Shown here one piece after another: positions 41,574 through 52,443 of a stretch of 64,000 nt of DNA. The number at the start of each line of letters is the position of its first letter. Positions within the stretch are counted from its first letter, which is position 1. The stretch spans positions 12,022,061-12,086,060 of the forward strand of contig OY986967.1 in assembly GCA_963920575.1 (NCBI GenBank). Direction: 5' to 3'. A program made the position numbers and the translations under genes. Source of the stretch: Narthecium ossifragum. Its lineage: Eukaryota; Streptophyta; Magnoliopsida; Dioscoreales; Nartheciaceae. Under the pieces are notes generated by a model. That model worked only from the letters and a program-made list of their open reading frames with translations, was not told where the DNA came from and made no database searches.

Positions 41574-43704
41574 TCCTGGATTAGTTCATTGTGGTGTTCG
41601 TCGACGACATTCTGATCTACTCTCGATTAGAGGAGGAGCATGGGTGGCACTTGGCGACGGTGTTGCAGCTATTTCGGGAGCATCGGTTATATGCCAAGGC
41701 TTCCAAGTGCGAGTTCTAGCTTGCACATGTGGGATTTCTTAGACACGTGGTGTCGGTAGCAGGGATCTTAGTTGACCCAGCCAAGGTCGAGGCAGTGGTA
41801 CAGTGGTAGAGACCGAGGACAGTGTTCGAAATCCACAGTTTCCTAGGCCTGACGAGATACTACAGGAGTTTCGTGAGGGACTTCTCCAGAGCTGCCGGAC
41901 CAATGACCAGGTTGACACAGAAGGCCGTCCTGTTTGAGTGGGACGATGCTTGTGAGCGAGTCTTTGTGGAGCTGAGGACGAGGTTGACCAGTGCGCCGGT
42001 GTTGATCGTTCCCGTACGAGGCGTAGGTTAGAGTATCTACTATGACGCCAGCGGTGAGGGTTTGGGACGTGTCCTCATGCAGGAGGGACATGTAGTTTCA
42101 TATGGTTCTCATCAGCTAAGAACCATGAGAGGAACTACCTGACCCATAACTTAGAGCTACCAGCCTTGATCTTCACCCTGAAGACATGGCGATATTACCT
42201 CTATGGAGAGAAGTTCTCAGTCTTCTCGGACCATAAGAGTTCTCAGTCTTCACGGACCATAAGAGTTTGAGACGCGCTTTTACTCAACGTGACCTCAACC
42301 TGAGGTAGCGACGCTGAATGGAGCTATTGGAGGACTACGACTTCGAGTTACATTACCATTCGGGTAAGACAAATGTCGTAGCGGACACGCTGAGTAGACA
42401 TGTGAGAGAGACTAGAGCAGCAGTGGTAGGGTTATCAACACGACAGTGGTAGGTATTAGAGACTGTGGGCCAGTTGGAGCTCGAGTTTGAGGATCAGAGT
42501 TCCAGCAGCTTCCTCTACACAGTGCAGAGTATGCCAGCAGTTCTAGCCAGAGAGAGGCGCAGTGCAGTGATGCAGAGCTCGAGGAGTTGCGCACATCAGC
42601 AGGCACGGAGGGCGCAGGCGGGGACTGGACAGTATCGTCAAACGGAGGGTTACGATTCAGAGGCAGAGTAGCGGTTTCGGCAGATCCAATTCTGTGAGAG
42701 GACGACTTATGAGAGTTTCAACACTCTCATTTTGCAGTTCATCCCGAGGGCACCAAGATGTATCAGGACTTGCGGCGACAGTTATGGTGTTGCGGGGTGA
42801 AGAGGGCAGTGACGGAGTTCGTATCGCATTGCCTTACATGTTAGAAGGTCAACGCAGAGCACCAGTGGACTCCAGGGTTACTTCAGCCCCTTCCACTGGC
42901 TGAGTGGAAGTGGGAGCATATGACGATGGACTTCGTGACCTGACTACCGAGGTCTCCTAGGGGGATGACGCGATTTGGATCATCGTGGATCTATTGAGCA
43001 AATTGACGCACTTCCTTCCTATGTGGACGACAGACTCGACAGATAGGTTGGGCAGTCTGTACGTCAAAGAGGTGGTCAGACAACACGCGATTCAAGTATC
43101 TATAGTGTCAAACTGTGACCTCAGGTTCACCAGTAGGTTCTGGCGAGGTTTTCAGGAGGCATTCGACACACTCCTGACTTTCAGCATGACATTTCATCCG
43201 CAGACAGACGGGTAGTCAGAGTGGGGGATCCAGATCTTAGAGGACATGCTGAAGGCATGTCTCCTCGATGCTAGAGGTAGCTGGGAGGAGCACGTTTCCT
43301 TGGTGGTGTTCGCCTACAACAACAACTACCAGTCCAGTCTTGGAGTAGCACCTTTCGAGGCGTGTCGTTCCTCAGTGTGCTGGACAGAGGTTAGAGAGGC
43401 ACCACTCACCGGTCCAGACATAGTCAGGTGATCGTCAGAGAGACTACTGCAGATCAGGCAGAGTCTTTTGATGGCTCAGAGCCGGCAGAAGAGTTATACA
43501 GATCAGAGGCGACGACCGTTAGAGTTAGAAGTCGGCGACAGCGTGTTTCTGCGAGCATTGCCATACAGAGGGTCAATCAGGTTTGGCAAAGGTGGCAAGT
43601 TGGGGCCGAGGTTTGAGGTGATGACCTGGGAGCGCGAGGCGCGCATGCAGCAGGAGTATCCGCACTTGTTTCCTTCTCGAGGTAACTCTTGTCCTATTTT
43701 CTAA
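41574..43704 (+). pseudogene. pol: pol pseudogene of C, 3' half (RT end, RNase H, integrase, chromodomain end)
   Basis: Picks up exactly where 17836 left off. The RT catalytic block [14 protein letters not shown] is near 41585-41625, then [12 protein letters not shown], a stop, and FEIHSFLGLTRYYRSFVRDF. RNase H is broken by a 26-bp duplication. Integrase follows from about 42740: WKWEHMTMDFVT with Asp, CDLRFTSRFW with the second Asp, HPQTDG then SEWGIQILEDML with the Glu. The C-terminal part YTDQRRRPLELEVGDSVFL and KLGPRFEV jumps to TWEREARMQQEYPHLF, which in intact relatives is the very end of the chromodomain, so most of that domain is deleted. About ten stops or frame changes are visible. 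Confidence 0.85.
42214..42265 (+). repeat. 26-bp tandem duplication in the C RNase H region
   Basis: GTTCTCAGTCTTC(T/A)CGG plus ACCATAAGA occurs twice, with one base changed. It duplicates the segment that encodes the RNase H motif FSDHK and shifts the frame (26 is not a multiple of 3). Confidence 0.9.
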
Positions 43705-43778
43705 TGTAGTTGTTTTTCTGTTTCCGGGCCCTACCTTTATCAAATTTCAGGATGAGATTTCCTTTAAGGGTATTAGGA

Positions 43779-44096
43779 TGTGAGGACATGTTCCTCTACT
43801 CCTGGGCCGACTATCTGGGTCGGGTCGTAGCTCATTTGATTGTTTCACGTCTGCAGATCGTATTGTTTTGTAGACCGCAAGGGCAATTTGGTAAATTGCG
43901 CCTTGTTGGTTTGATTCACAGCCGCGTGTGCACACATTGACCGTGTTTGTGTAAATGTTTACATGAGGGTGTTTGTAGGATTGCTCAGGGAAACCAATAG
44001 ATTAGAGGGAACCCTCGCCAAAAAATTTCCGCTTTTAGTTAGGTTGCGGTTCGCGTTCCCTGGCCCGGTTGGGCTTCCGTGGGTCGGGGCGCGACA
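43779..44096 (+). repeat. 3' LTR of C (R1 subfamily), shortened to 318 bp
   Basis: Starts TGTGAGGACATGTTCC and ends GTCGGGGCGCGACA. The first ~185 bp and the last ~130 bp match the two ends of the R1 LTR. The middle (about 1.8-2.1 kb, including any promoter) is missing, the junction lying near GTAAATGTTTACATGAGGG. Confidence 0.85.
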
Positions 44097-44560
44097 GTCG
44101 GAGTGGGGATGAGTTTTGAGTTGGAGTAGGAGAGAGGAGAGGAAGGTGAGCGGGAGGAGTTTGGGTGTAGTTTGGAGAGGGTTAGAGTCCGGCTGAGGGG
44201 GGGGGGAGAAGAAAGGAAAGAAGTGAGACAAATGGCACGACGTGGGAGATGGAATTCAGTCGTGGCATTGGGGATGGCGTGACGCGGCGCGAGGTGATGG
44301 GGTGCGAGTGTTGAGAGAGGCGCGACACAGAGGCCCGCACGCAAGTATGGGGGATCCGTTGGACTTATGTTCACAATAGTGTGGCGGAAGGGGAGTCCGA
44401 GGCACAAGCCCAAGTCCTTCAAATGAGGAGCCGGAGTGATCAGCTCGAGTTTACATGGGAAAATCGGAGGTTGGCATGGCGGAACAGGAAAGTAGGCTCG
44501 AAGGACGGCGTGGCACGAGATGGCTCGGCGCGGTGGAGCGTTGGAGCATGTCGAGTGGCA
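44097..44560. other. Unassigned GC- and purine-rich stretch between C and G
   Basis: 464 bp with no similarity I can recognise to the other elements, no coding motif, and long G runs (44194-44207). Short frames here are not convincing. It may be older sequence from before the C and G insertions. Confidence 0.4.
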
Positions 44561-44840
44561 TGTGAGGGCCCATCTCTCTGACCTGATCGCGTGGGTCGAG
44601 GGCCATTTTCTTGTTGATTTGGTTCCGCGTCGGGTACAATCGGGCGATCATATGGTGGTTTTTAGCCCCAGGGGCATTTTGATAAATATGCCCCCTGGTG
44701 ATCAGTTTCACACCCACGTTGCACACACGGCCTTGGAATGATGTATGTGTTTGATTAAAGCCTTAAGGGTGCGTTCGATCGGAAGATCGAAGCTCGATCG
44801 GGAAAGATCGAATCGGACGGCCGAGATCGGTTCAAATCTC

Positions 44841-44849
44841 TATATATAG
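44841..44849 (+). promoter_or_regulatory. TATA box of the G LTR with GATC inverted repeats upstream
   Basis: TATATATAG, 280 bp into the LTR. Directly upstream (44775-44830) are TTCGATCGGAAGATCGAAGC, TCGATCGGGAAAGATCGA and GGACGGCCGAGATCGG. A pyrimidine-rich tract (CTTTCTCTC repeats, 44857-44925) follows. Confidence 0.65.
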
Positions 44850-45339
44850 CATGTCCCTTTCTCTCTCTTTCCTTTCTCCTTTTCTGTAGTTGTCTCCTTC
44901 TCCCTCTCTCTCTTTCTCTCTCCTGTGGTTGAGCTAGGCCTTGGAGACGCGAGCTTTGAGGAGCGGATCTTGGCGGCTTGACTGGTTGGACACGTGGAGG
45001 AGCTGCCCTACTTGCCCAAGTAGGTGTTTCTACCTCGATCCTGTGATCGGGTTCTCCTAGGATAGGTTTCTTGTATTTTCGCTGTAAGAATACTTGTTAG
45101 AATATTATGTGGTTCAATGCATGTGCATTATCGCTTGCTTCTAGTATTCCTCTCATTTGATTTCCGTATTTTATCAGACAATTTTCGTATTATAGGTGTT
45201 TTGTCGGTTTTCGGCCATTGAGACCTAGGTTTGAGATTTAACCATCGAAATCGTGTTTTATTCATACCATTAGCTTCTCCATCATCTTTTACGCATGCAT
45301 GCAAACTTTCATCAACTTCCAACATGAACTGTGCGTTAG

Positions 45340-45705
45340 GATCGACGGTCGATCGGCGGATTGACCCGCAAGCGTTGATACGCTTCTTTTGTGCCTGACA
45401 ATCGACCGTATGATCGACCATCGCATCGTCCGTCAAGCTCTGTCGCGTTTTGGGTTTCCCAGGGTTGATGCACCGATCGACCGCGGGCTCCCTCTCTTTT
45501 CCTTTCCGCCTCACGGTCGACCGTCGGATTGACTATCGCATCGTCCGTGAGGCTCTATCTCGTTTTGGGCTTCCCAGGGTCGATGCGCCGATCGACCATG
45601 GCCCTTATGCTTTTCCCTCGTTTGGACCCACGATCGACCGTCGGATCGACTGTGGCATCAACCGTGGCCTCACGGTCGACCGTCGGATCGACCGTGGGCC
45701 ACTGA
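45340..45705. repeat. Palindrome array CGGTCGACCGTCGGATCGACCG in the G LTR
   Basis: At least eight GATCGACCG or GGTCGACCGT units are arranged around two copies of a longer block (TTTTGGGTTTCCCAGGGTTGA at 45449 and a near copy at 45562). The array lies at the same place as that of the H LTR. Confidence 0.8.
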
Positions 45706-46954
45706 GCTGTGTTTTCTGGTTTCCTTTGATTGGTTTTCATTCATGATAGATATCTAATCATGTTAGGGAGCATACACGATGTTTTCACGGGATTTCTATT
45801 GAGATTGGGAATTGAATTGGGAGTTTAACCCCTTTGACGAATTTATGGTTTATACTAGCATTTAAATACTTTGTTGATAGTAGTTTAAATTCTTATCGCT
45901 TTCCCTAGCCATTAGCTAACGATGAGTGTTAGCCAATGAGGTATTGTGAAACCTTAGCCCGTTACCCGCGAGTGCCGAGGGCTATTGTATAACTGTTGAA
46001 CCTATAACTGATGTTGTGACATGTAGAGACATCTAGGATAGATGTTTGCAAAGGCTCATGCATTGTATGCATTAGAGGCATGTCAGGTAGGCGGGCGATG
46101 AGTTGATCGTCGATCCGAGGCTCTCGGGTAGCTCGGATCTAGCCTTAGGACCGCGTCTGGGTAATCAGGATTAGGGCGTGAACATAATTGGAATCTCATG
46201 TTATCGAGGATGTATTATAGTTAGCTATGATCTTTGCTTTGAGGTTTAGAGGTCGTGTTGTCTTCCCAAGGCTAAGTGTTAAGGATGGTTGTCGATGTCC
46301 CTGACATGGTCCCCAGACAGTGGTTTCTTGCTGGGTAACAGTGATCCTACTAATTCTGGTTCTTTTCCTCCCAGCGTGTTGCTTGATGTTCCCAGCGTGG
46401 TCGGTTGAGAAGAGTAGGATCCCTTTGGGGAGTCGATAGGGGTTGTGGGACCCCGTGGCATTCCTTAGGCTTGAGCGGGGAGATATCACTGTTGATGTTT
46501 TCCTCCCTTTTGTGTGCCATAGAGTAGAACCCTACTGAGCTTATCGCTCACACCTACCCGGGCTGCGTTTGCAGGTGCAAGCGCCAGTTCTTCAGCAGTA
46601 GAGCCGGTGGGATCAGCCTTTGGCGGCGCGAGTACTTCCAGAGGCGTCTGAGGTTGCTGCAGGAAGACTGTTGTACTTTTTGATAGTTTTGTATATTATA
46701 AACATCTTTCGAGGATTTTTGGATTATATGTATAATATATTTCCCCTTGGAAGAGTTTGATAAGAATTGTAATCAGATGTTTAGACAGTACAACTTGAAG
46801 TATTTATAAATTGAATTACAACTTACCTCTGGAATATAAATTGTTTAAGTTTACCCATATTTTCCGCAATGTATCGCGCCAGTTGGAGATGAATAGTGAT
46901 AGGAACCCTCACACCCCATCCTGGATGAGTTTTCTGGGTCGGGGTGTGACAACT

Positions 46955-46966
46955 TGGTATCAGAGC
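46955..46966 (+). other. Primer-binding site of G (initiator tRNA-Met)
   Basis: TGGTATCAGAGC, perfect, 3 bases after the LTR end. Confidence 0.92.
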
Positions 46967-47155
46967 AGGCTGTAGGTCCCAGGGATAGGATTAGGCTTGC
47001 GGTTAAGGTTTTGAGCGCTGTTTGGGATAGTTCTAGGAGTAGAGCATCCATGTGTGCTTGTTCGTGCTCATGTGTGTTATGCTTTTACTTTGTTGATTGC
47101 TGTTGTGTTTTGATTTCTTACAGGTGGACACTTGTCGTCTCTGGTGAACGTGCAG

Positions 47156-50100
47156 ATGACAGGGAGCCGGGCTAGCTGTCCAGTCTTGGGTCGTGGTAGT
47201 GTACGCGACGAGCGCGCCGCCCGACGGGCCTTAGGGGCCAACGCAGCCTAGCCTCGGGCACCTGCACCAGAGCCAGAGCCGAGGATTGAGGTCGTGATGG
47301 AGGAAGATGCTTCTTTCGTTACCGAGGATGTGAGGACCTGCCCCTCTACCCCTGTGGCTCGTTGTAGACCGCAAGAGCAATTTGGTAAATTGCGCCTTGT
47401 TGGTTTGTTTCACACCCGCGTGTGCACACACTGGCCTTGTATGTGTTAGTGTTTGTTTAGAATGGCTAGGTGGACCCGGGATCGAAAGATCCGGACTTGG
47501 GCTTGAGTTCTTGCCCAAGTTTAGCTTTCAGCACACAAAGGATCGATCCTCTATGGCTAAGGGATCGATCCTCTTCGTGCCAGAAAGCCTTGTGAATCGT
47601 CATGAAGGATCGATCCTCCCTTGAGGAAGGATCGATCATTCATAGGTCGGTTGGTTTTTCTGCTTCGCGAGGACGGCCGCCGTTGGCCGTCGCTCTCCCC
47701 TGTCAGAGGGGGAGGACTTTCCCTCCCCTCCCCTCACTTTTTCCCCTCTTTCCCGGCTGTCCCCTCCCCCTTTCCCCTCCTTTCTTCCCCTCCTCTTCCT
47801 CCTTCTCCTCTCTTTCTTCTTCCTTCCTTCTTCTCTCCCGAAGCTCTGTTTTTCCCCTGTTTCGGGCAGCCACCTTTCTCACCTCCGTTCTCCCTCCTCC
47901 GACCATCAAATTGGGTGTTCTTTGGCTCGTTGGATTCGTGACAACGAGAGGAAGATCCCTGAAGAGGTTTCGAGGCTTGTTGGTGATCAACTCGCGGGGA
48001 ATCAGCCGAGGAAAGCGCAGCTAGGTAGGGTTATACCTACTGTGTTCATTTCGGGTGTTCTTGAGATCTAGCCGTTGGATCTTGTTGATCCTTATTTTGT
48101 TGGATTCCTTATAACTGCTAGAATTACTGATTTAAGTTTCATGTTAATCAGTTGAGATTTGAGTAGGTTTTATGCATGATTAGTCTCGGATTTCTGGTTT
48201 TCTGCTGTTCTTGAGAAACAGCCGGCTTGCGGCGAGTTTTTCGGCCGTTGAGTACATGATCTTGGCTTTTCATAAACATAAGAGTTGTAGAACTATTCGT
48301 TAGCTTTCCATTCCATCTTGTGTCGTATTTTTTCAATTTTTCTACGAATTGTTATGAATTGTTTTCTGAAGGGCTGCGTTTCCGAAATTAAATGGGAAGC
48401 TGGTTTGATGCCTTAGGATCGATCACAATTTTGGTAAGATCGATCCCAAGGCTGGCTGAAGGTGTTTATGATCTATATTTAGCGATTTTGATTAATGCTT
48501 TCCCGTTAATCCAACCGTTGAATGATTATGATTTTTGGATATGATGATCCTGGTTTATACACCTACAGGTGGCTAAGTTGGATCTTGAATCCGACGTCGT
48601 TTGGACATCGGATCGACGAGATCAATTAGCCCCTAAGTAGTGGTTTTGGGTATTTGAATATAATATTATATTGTTACTGTTCATCGAGCGGTTTTCGGGG
48701 TTGCTTCCCGTTGCAGGAGTCCGCGGTTGACGGTCGTGGTACCGTCGTAATGCCGGGACCCGCTGCGGATCGGCTGGCAGCGGTTGGTGGTACCGCTGCA
48801 GCGATCCAGTAGACTTATATGATATTTGTCATACTTTTGCATGCTCTACTTCTTATCTGTGTATGTCATAGCATGCATTGTTGATTGTGCATTAGTTGCA
48901 TTGGTTAGGGCGTGGGTGATCCTTGGGTCGCCGTCCCGAGGCTGGAAGCTCGGACTTAGCCCTAGGACCGGGGTTGGGTAGTTTGGACCCGGTTTGAATT
49001 GTGGTGTCCAGTCGAATCTTGTGATAGGCTTAGATGACTGGTACACTGTTGTGTTTGATGTTTAGAGGTCGTGTCGGCCTCGAGCCAAGTCGAGGTGTAG
49101 CCGGTACCCAGTCCTTCTAAACTCTTGGGTGGCAGGTGTGACTACCCAGCGGTGCTACCCGCCAACAGTGCTCAGGATCCTGTTGTGAGTGGCAGTGCCG
49201 TTTCCTGCCTTACTGAGTGTGACCCAGTGTGTGACCAGTTCGCTGGAAGACCATGACTGGGGCTCTCAGGGGTATCCGGTGGGGTTATGGGGCCCCTGTG
49301 ATACACCTAGGCTTTGCTTGGGGGCGACACTGTTGCGTTTCCCTCTTCCTTCTGTGTGGCGTAGTGTAGATCCCTACTGAGCTTAATGCTCACACCTACC
49401 CGGGCTGCGTTTTGCAGGTGCAGGCGTCAGTTCTTCTTCCTTGGCCCCTACCGGGCAGTTGGTCGGCGGTGCGGCGGCGCCTGGTAGACTTTGAGAGGTG
49501 GTGATCGTTTACTGCTTTTACCCTATGTTAGTTAGTCTCCTACGGGAGTAATGTTGTACTTTGAATCTTCCCCTCTCCGAGTATTTGTATGTTTAACACT
49601 TGAGTTTTAAATCTGTGGTTCGAGGTTTCATTATTATATTGTATCTTTATTTTGGGGATGCTTTTGGTGAACTGCTAGGGAGACCAATAGGTTAGAGGGA
49701 ACCCTCGCCAGCTTTTCTTCCGCGTTTGTTAGGTTCCGGTTCGCGTCGTCCGGCCCGGTTGGGCTTTCGCGGGTCGGGGCGCGACAGAGGAGGTCTCTCC
49801 TCCACTCGACCAGCGTGCTATGGTGACAACGGTGGTCAACTTCCAGAGGCTGAACCCGCCTAGGTTCAGCGGTGCTGGGGGCGACCCAGCGGTGGCGGAC
49901 GATTGGCTGGCGGGAGTCAGTCGCGTCCTTGACACTTTGTTCGTCTAGAATGATCGGATCCGGCTCAGACTTGCCACGTTCCAGCTCGACGGGGATGCCT
50001 TGGACTGGTGGGGCTCTGTTCAGGCTGCCAGGGACGGGAGTGACCCATCGTGGGCCGTGTTTCGTTCGTCTTTTCTCGGCGCGTTCTTTCCCCGCAGTGC

Positions 50101-50407
50101 ACGCTCGGCCCTTGTCCGTGAGTATCAAACCCTTTCTCAGGGTACTCAGTTGGTAGTGCAGTATGCAGCTAGGTTCACTAGACTAGCCAGATTTGCCGGA
50201 GCGGTGTCGACGGACCCTCTTGCTAGAGCGGAGCAGTTCCAGTGGGGACTTAGGCCCGAGCTCAGGCGGCTGATCGCGGCTCAGCGCGCTAGAACGTACG
50301 CAGAAGCGTTGGACTGTGCCTTAGTAGTAGAGGCTCAGTTGCAGGAGCCGAGTCCCAAGGCAGTCCAGCCGACGGGCCTTTCCTTGTTCGCTGCAGAGGG
50401 CAGTTGA
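47156..50407 (+). pseudogene. gag: gag of G, interrupted by a solo R1 LTR, truncated at the C-terminus
   Basis: ATG at 47156 opens MTGSRASCPVLGRGSVRDER, with a stop at 47249 before the PAPEPEPRIEVVMEEDASF linker. The gene is cut at 47328 and resumes at 49787 within the duplicated GAGGA: VSPPLDQRAM, NPPRFSGAGGDPAVADDWL, a stop near 49946, LDGDALDWWGSVQAARDGS, SDPSWAVFRSSFLGAFFP, then AEQFQWGLRPELRRL and LDCALVVEAQLQE. The frame ends at 50407. No zinc knuckle follows, unlike H and C; the sequence passes through a 100-bp linker into reverse transcriptase, so the gag C-terminus and protease are deleted. Confidence 0.85.
47329..49786 (+). mobile_element. Solo R1 LTR in G gag
   Basis: 2458 bp from TGTGAGGACCTGCCCC to GTCGGGGCGCGACA, flanked by GAGGA (47324-47328 and 49787-49791). 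It is the best complete R1 copy in the window. GGATCGATCC-type palindromes lie at 47537-47645 and 48417-48447. A long C/T tract (47690-47890) lies between them. Confidence 0.95.
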
Positions 50408-50432
50408 GAGAGCAGTTTGTCGGCAGTAGTTT

Positions 50433-52443
50433 GTGAGTTCGCTAATGTCTACCAGGCCTTCCTCCTTCCAGAGCTGTAGACTTCCAGATAGATCTTGTAC
50501 CGGGTACCTAGCCGATCTCTTTGCCAGCTTTCAGGATGGCACCGGCAGAGCAGAGGGAGCTGAGGGTCCAGCTAGACGGGTTGATCAGCAGAGGCTTCAT
50601 CCGTGCCAGTACGTCACCTTGGGCAGCTCCTGTGTTATTCGCAAAGAAGAAGGACGGTACGCTTCGTCTTTGCATTGACTACAGGAAGCTGAACAGGGTG
50701 ACGGTAAAGAACAAGTATCTGATGCCGAGGATTGATGACTTATTCGACCAGCTCCGAGGCCCTTCGGTCTTTTCGAAAATTGATCTACGTACCGGCTACC
50801 ATCAGCTGAGGATTCGGGATTGCGACATCCCGAAGACAGCTTTCCGTACGAGGTACGGGTTGTACGAGTTCACAGTGATGCCGTTCGGCTTGATGAACGC
50901 ACCAGCAGCGTTCATGGATCTGATGCAGAGGGTCTTCCGACCGTTCTTGGATCAGTTCGTAGTGGTATTCATCGACAACATCCTGGTCTACTCTCGCACT
51001 GAGGAGGAGCACGAGCAGCGTCTAAGGACAGTGTTGTTGTTGTTGACGGAGCATAGGCTCTACGCCAAAGCCTCCAAATGTGAGTTCTGGCTTCCTGAGG
51101 TACAGTTTCTGGGGCACGTGGTGTCAGCGACAGGCATTTCAGTTGATCCGGGCAAGGTGGAGGCAGTGCTACAGTGGCAGAGGCCGACGACAGTGTTCGA
51201 GGTCCGCAGCTTCCTCGGCTTGGCGGGGTACTACCGGAGGTTCGTGCGGGACTTCTCCGGGGTTGCAGAGCCGCTGACCAGATTGACACAGAAGGCGGTC
51301 CCGTTTGTTTGGGACGATGCTTGCGAGCTGGCGTTCACGCAGTTGAGGACCAGACTGACGAGTGCACCAATCCTGATAGTTCCAGAGCGAGCCGTCGGCT
51401 ACAGTGTCTTTTGTGACGTCAGTGGGGAGGGTCTAGATTGTGTGCTGATGCAGGAGGGCCATGTGGTGGCTTACGGTTCCAGACAACTGAAGACCCATGT
51501 GAGGAACTATCCAGTCCACAATCTCGAGGTTGCAGTAGTTGTCTTCGCTCTAAAGACGTGGCGGCACTACCTCTACGGTGAGCGGTTCTTGGTGTACTCT
51601 AATCACAAGAGATTGAGGCACATGTTCACCCAGCGTGACCTCAACCTCAGGCAGCGGCGGTGGATGGAGCTATTAGAGGACTACGACTTCGAGTTGCATT
51701 ACCACCCAGGTAAGGCAAACGTCGCAGCAGACGCTCTCAGCAGGCAGACCAGAGACAGCAGAGTGACCTTGGCAGCAATGTCAGCTCGGCAGTGGCAGAT
51801 CCTAGAGACAATGGGTCAGTTCGGGCTTGACTTCGAGGACAAGGCGGCATGCGGTTTCTTGTATGTTGTTCGCAGCATCCCAGTTCTTTTGGCCAGAGTG
51901 ATCGAGGCACAGACTAGAGACCCAGAGCTCGTGGAGACCCGTGCTGCTGTCGGCACCGAGCACGCGGTCGAGAGCTGGACAGTGTCGACAGATAGCGGTC
52001 TACTCTTCAGAGGCAGAGTTGCAGTTCCAGCAAACCCCGCGCTGTGAGAGGAGATCCTTCACGAGTTCCCCCACTCCTGTTTCGCCGTTCACCCCAGGAG
52101 CACCAAGATGTACCACGATCTACGCCGGCAGTTCTGGTGGTGCGGAATGAAGAGGTCAGTGGCAGAGTTTGTTTTCAGATGCCTCACCTGTCAGAAGGTG
52201 AAGGTAGAGCACCGACGGACACCAGGTTTGCTGCAACCACTTCCAGTGCTAGAGTGGAAGTGGGAACATATAGCTATGGACTTCGTTACCGGGCTACCCA
52301 GGACACCGACGGGGAATGATGCGATTTGGGTCATCGCCAATCGACTGATCAAATCGGCTCATTTCCTCTCCATGAGGACGACAGATCCAGTTGCCAGACT
52401 GAGCCAGAGGTACATCAACGAGGTAGTACGACTGCATGACATC
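50433..52443 (+). pseudogene. pol: pol of G: reverse transcriptase, RNase H, integrase start
   Basis: From about 50521 one frame runs to the K insertion with a single TGA at 52045-52047. [48 protein letters not shown] with the first Asp intact, then [13 protein letters not shown], where the second Asp of the FIDD box is Asn. RNase H: CDVSGEG with Asp, HNLEVAVV with Glu, but [11 protein letters not shown] with Asn instead of Asp. The Pro-Gly linker [15 protein letters not shown] follows, then integrase: zinc-binding HPRSTKMYHDLRRQFWW and CLTCQKVK, WKWEHIAMDFVTGLP with the first Asp, ending RYINEVVRLHDI at the insertion. The beginning (50433-50520) is a protease-RT linker with stops. Confidence 0.85.

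Larger units (their letters stand above)
4709..44096 (+). mobile_element. Chromovirus C (Ty3/gypsy), heavily nested and decayed
   Basis: C is a Ty3/gypsy element of chromovirus type. In order it has a 5' LTR, an initiator tRNA-Met primer site, gag with a CCHC knuckle, protease remnant, reverse transcriptase, RNase H, integrase, a chromodomain end and a short 3' LTR. It spans 39.4 kb only because of insertions: E, F and the Pack-MULE plus a solo L2 LTR lie in the 5' LTR, and B with A and D lies in the reverse transcriptase gene. Many stops and deletions make it dead. The 5 bases on each side (TTGAT at 4704-4708, GTCGG at 44097-44101) do not match, so the ends may come from different copies or one flank may have been rearranged. 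Confidence 0.8.
44561..46951 (+). repeat. 5' LTR of G (R2)
   Basis: Starts TGTGAGGGCCCATCTC, ends GTCGGGGTGTGACA, 2391 bp. It is similar throughout to the H LTR in reverse, for example TAATGCATACAATGCATGAG-type and CCCCGTGGCATTCC segments. Confidence 0.9.

Noticed and set aside
47602..48024. Frames rich in Pro, Leu and Ser over the C/T tract of the R1 solo LTR as a coding region
   Set aside because: Low-complexity LTR sequence. No conserved motif, and the F copy has no matching frame.
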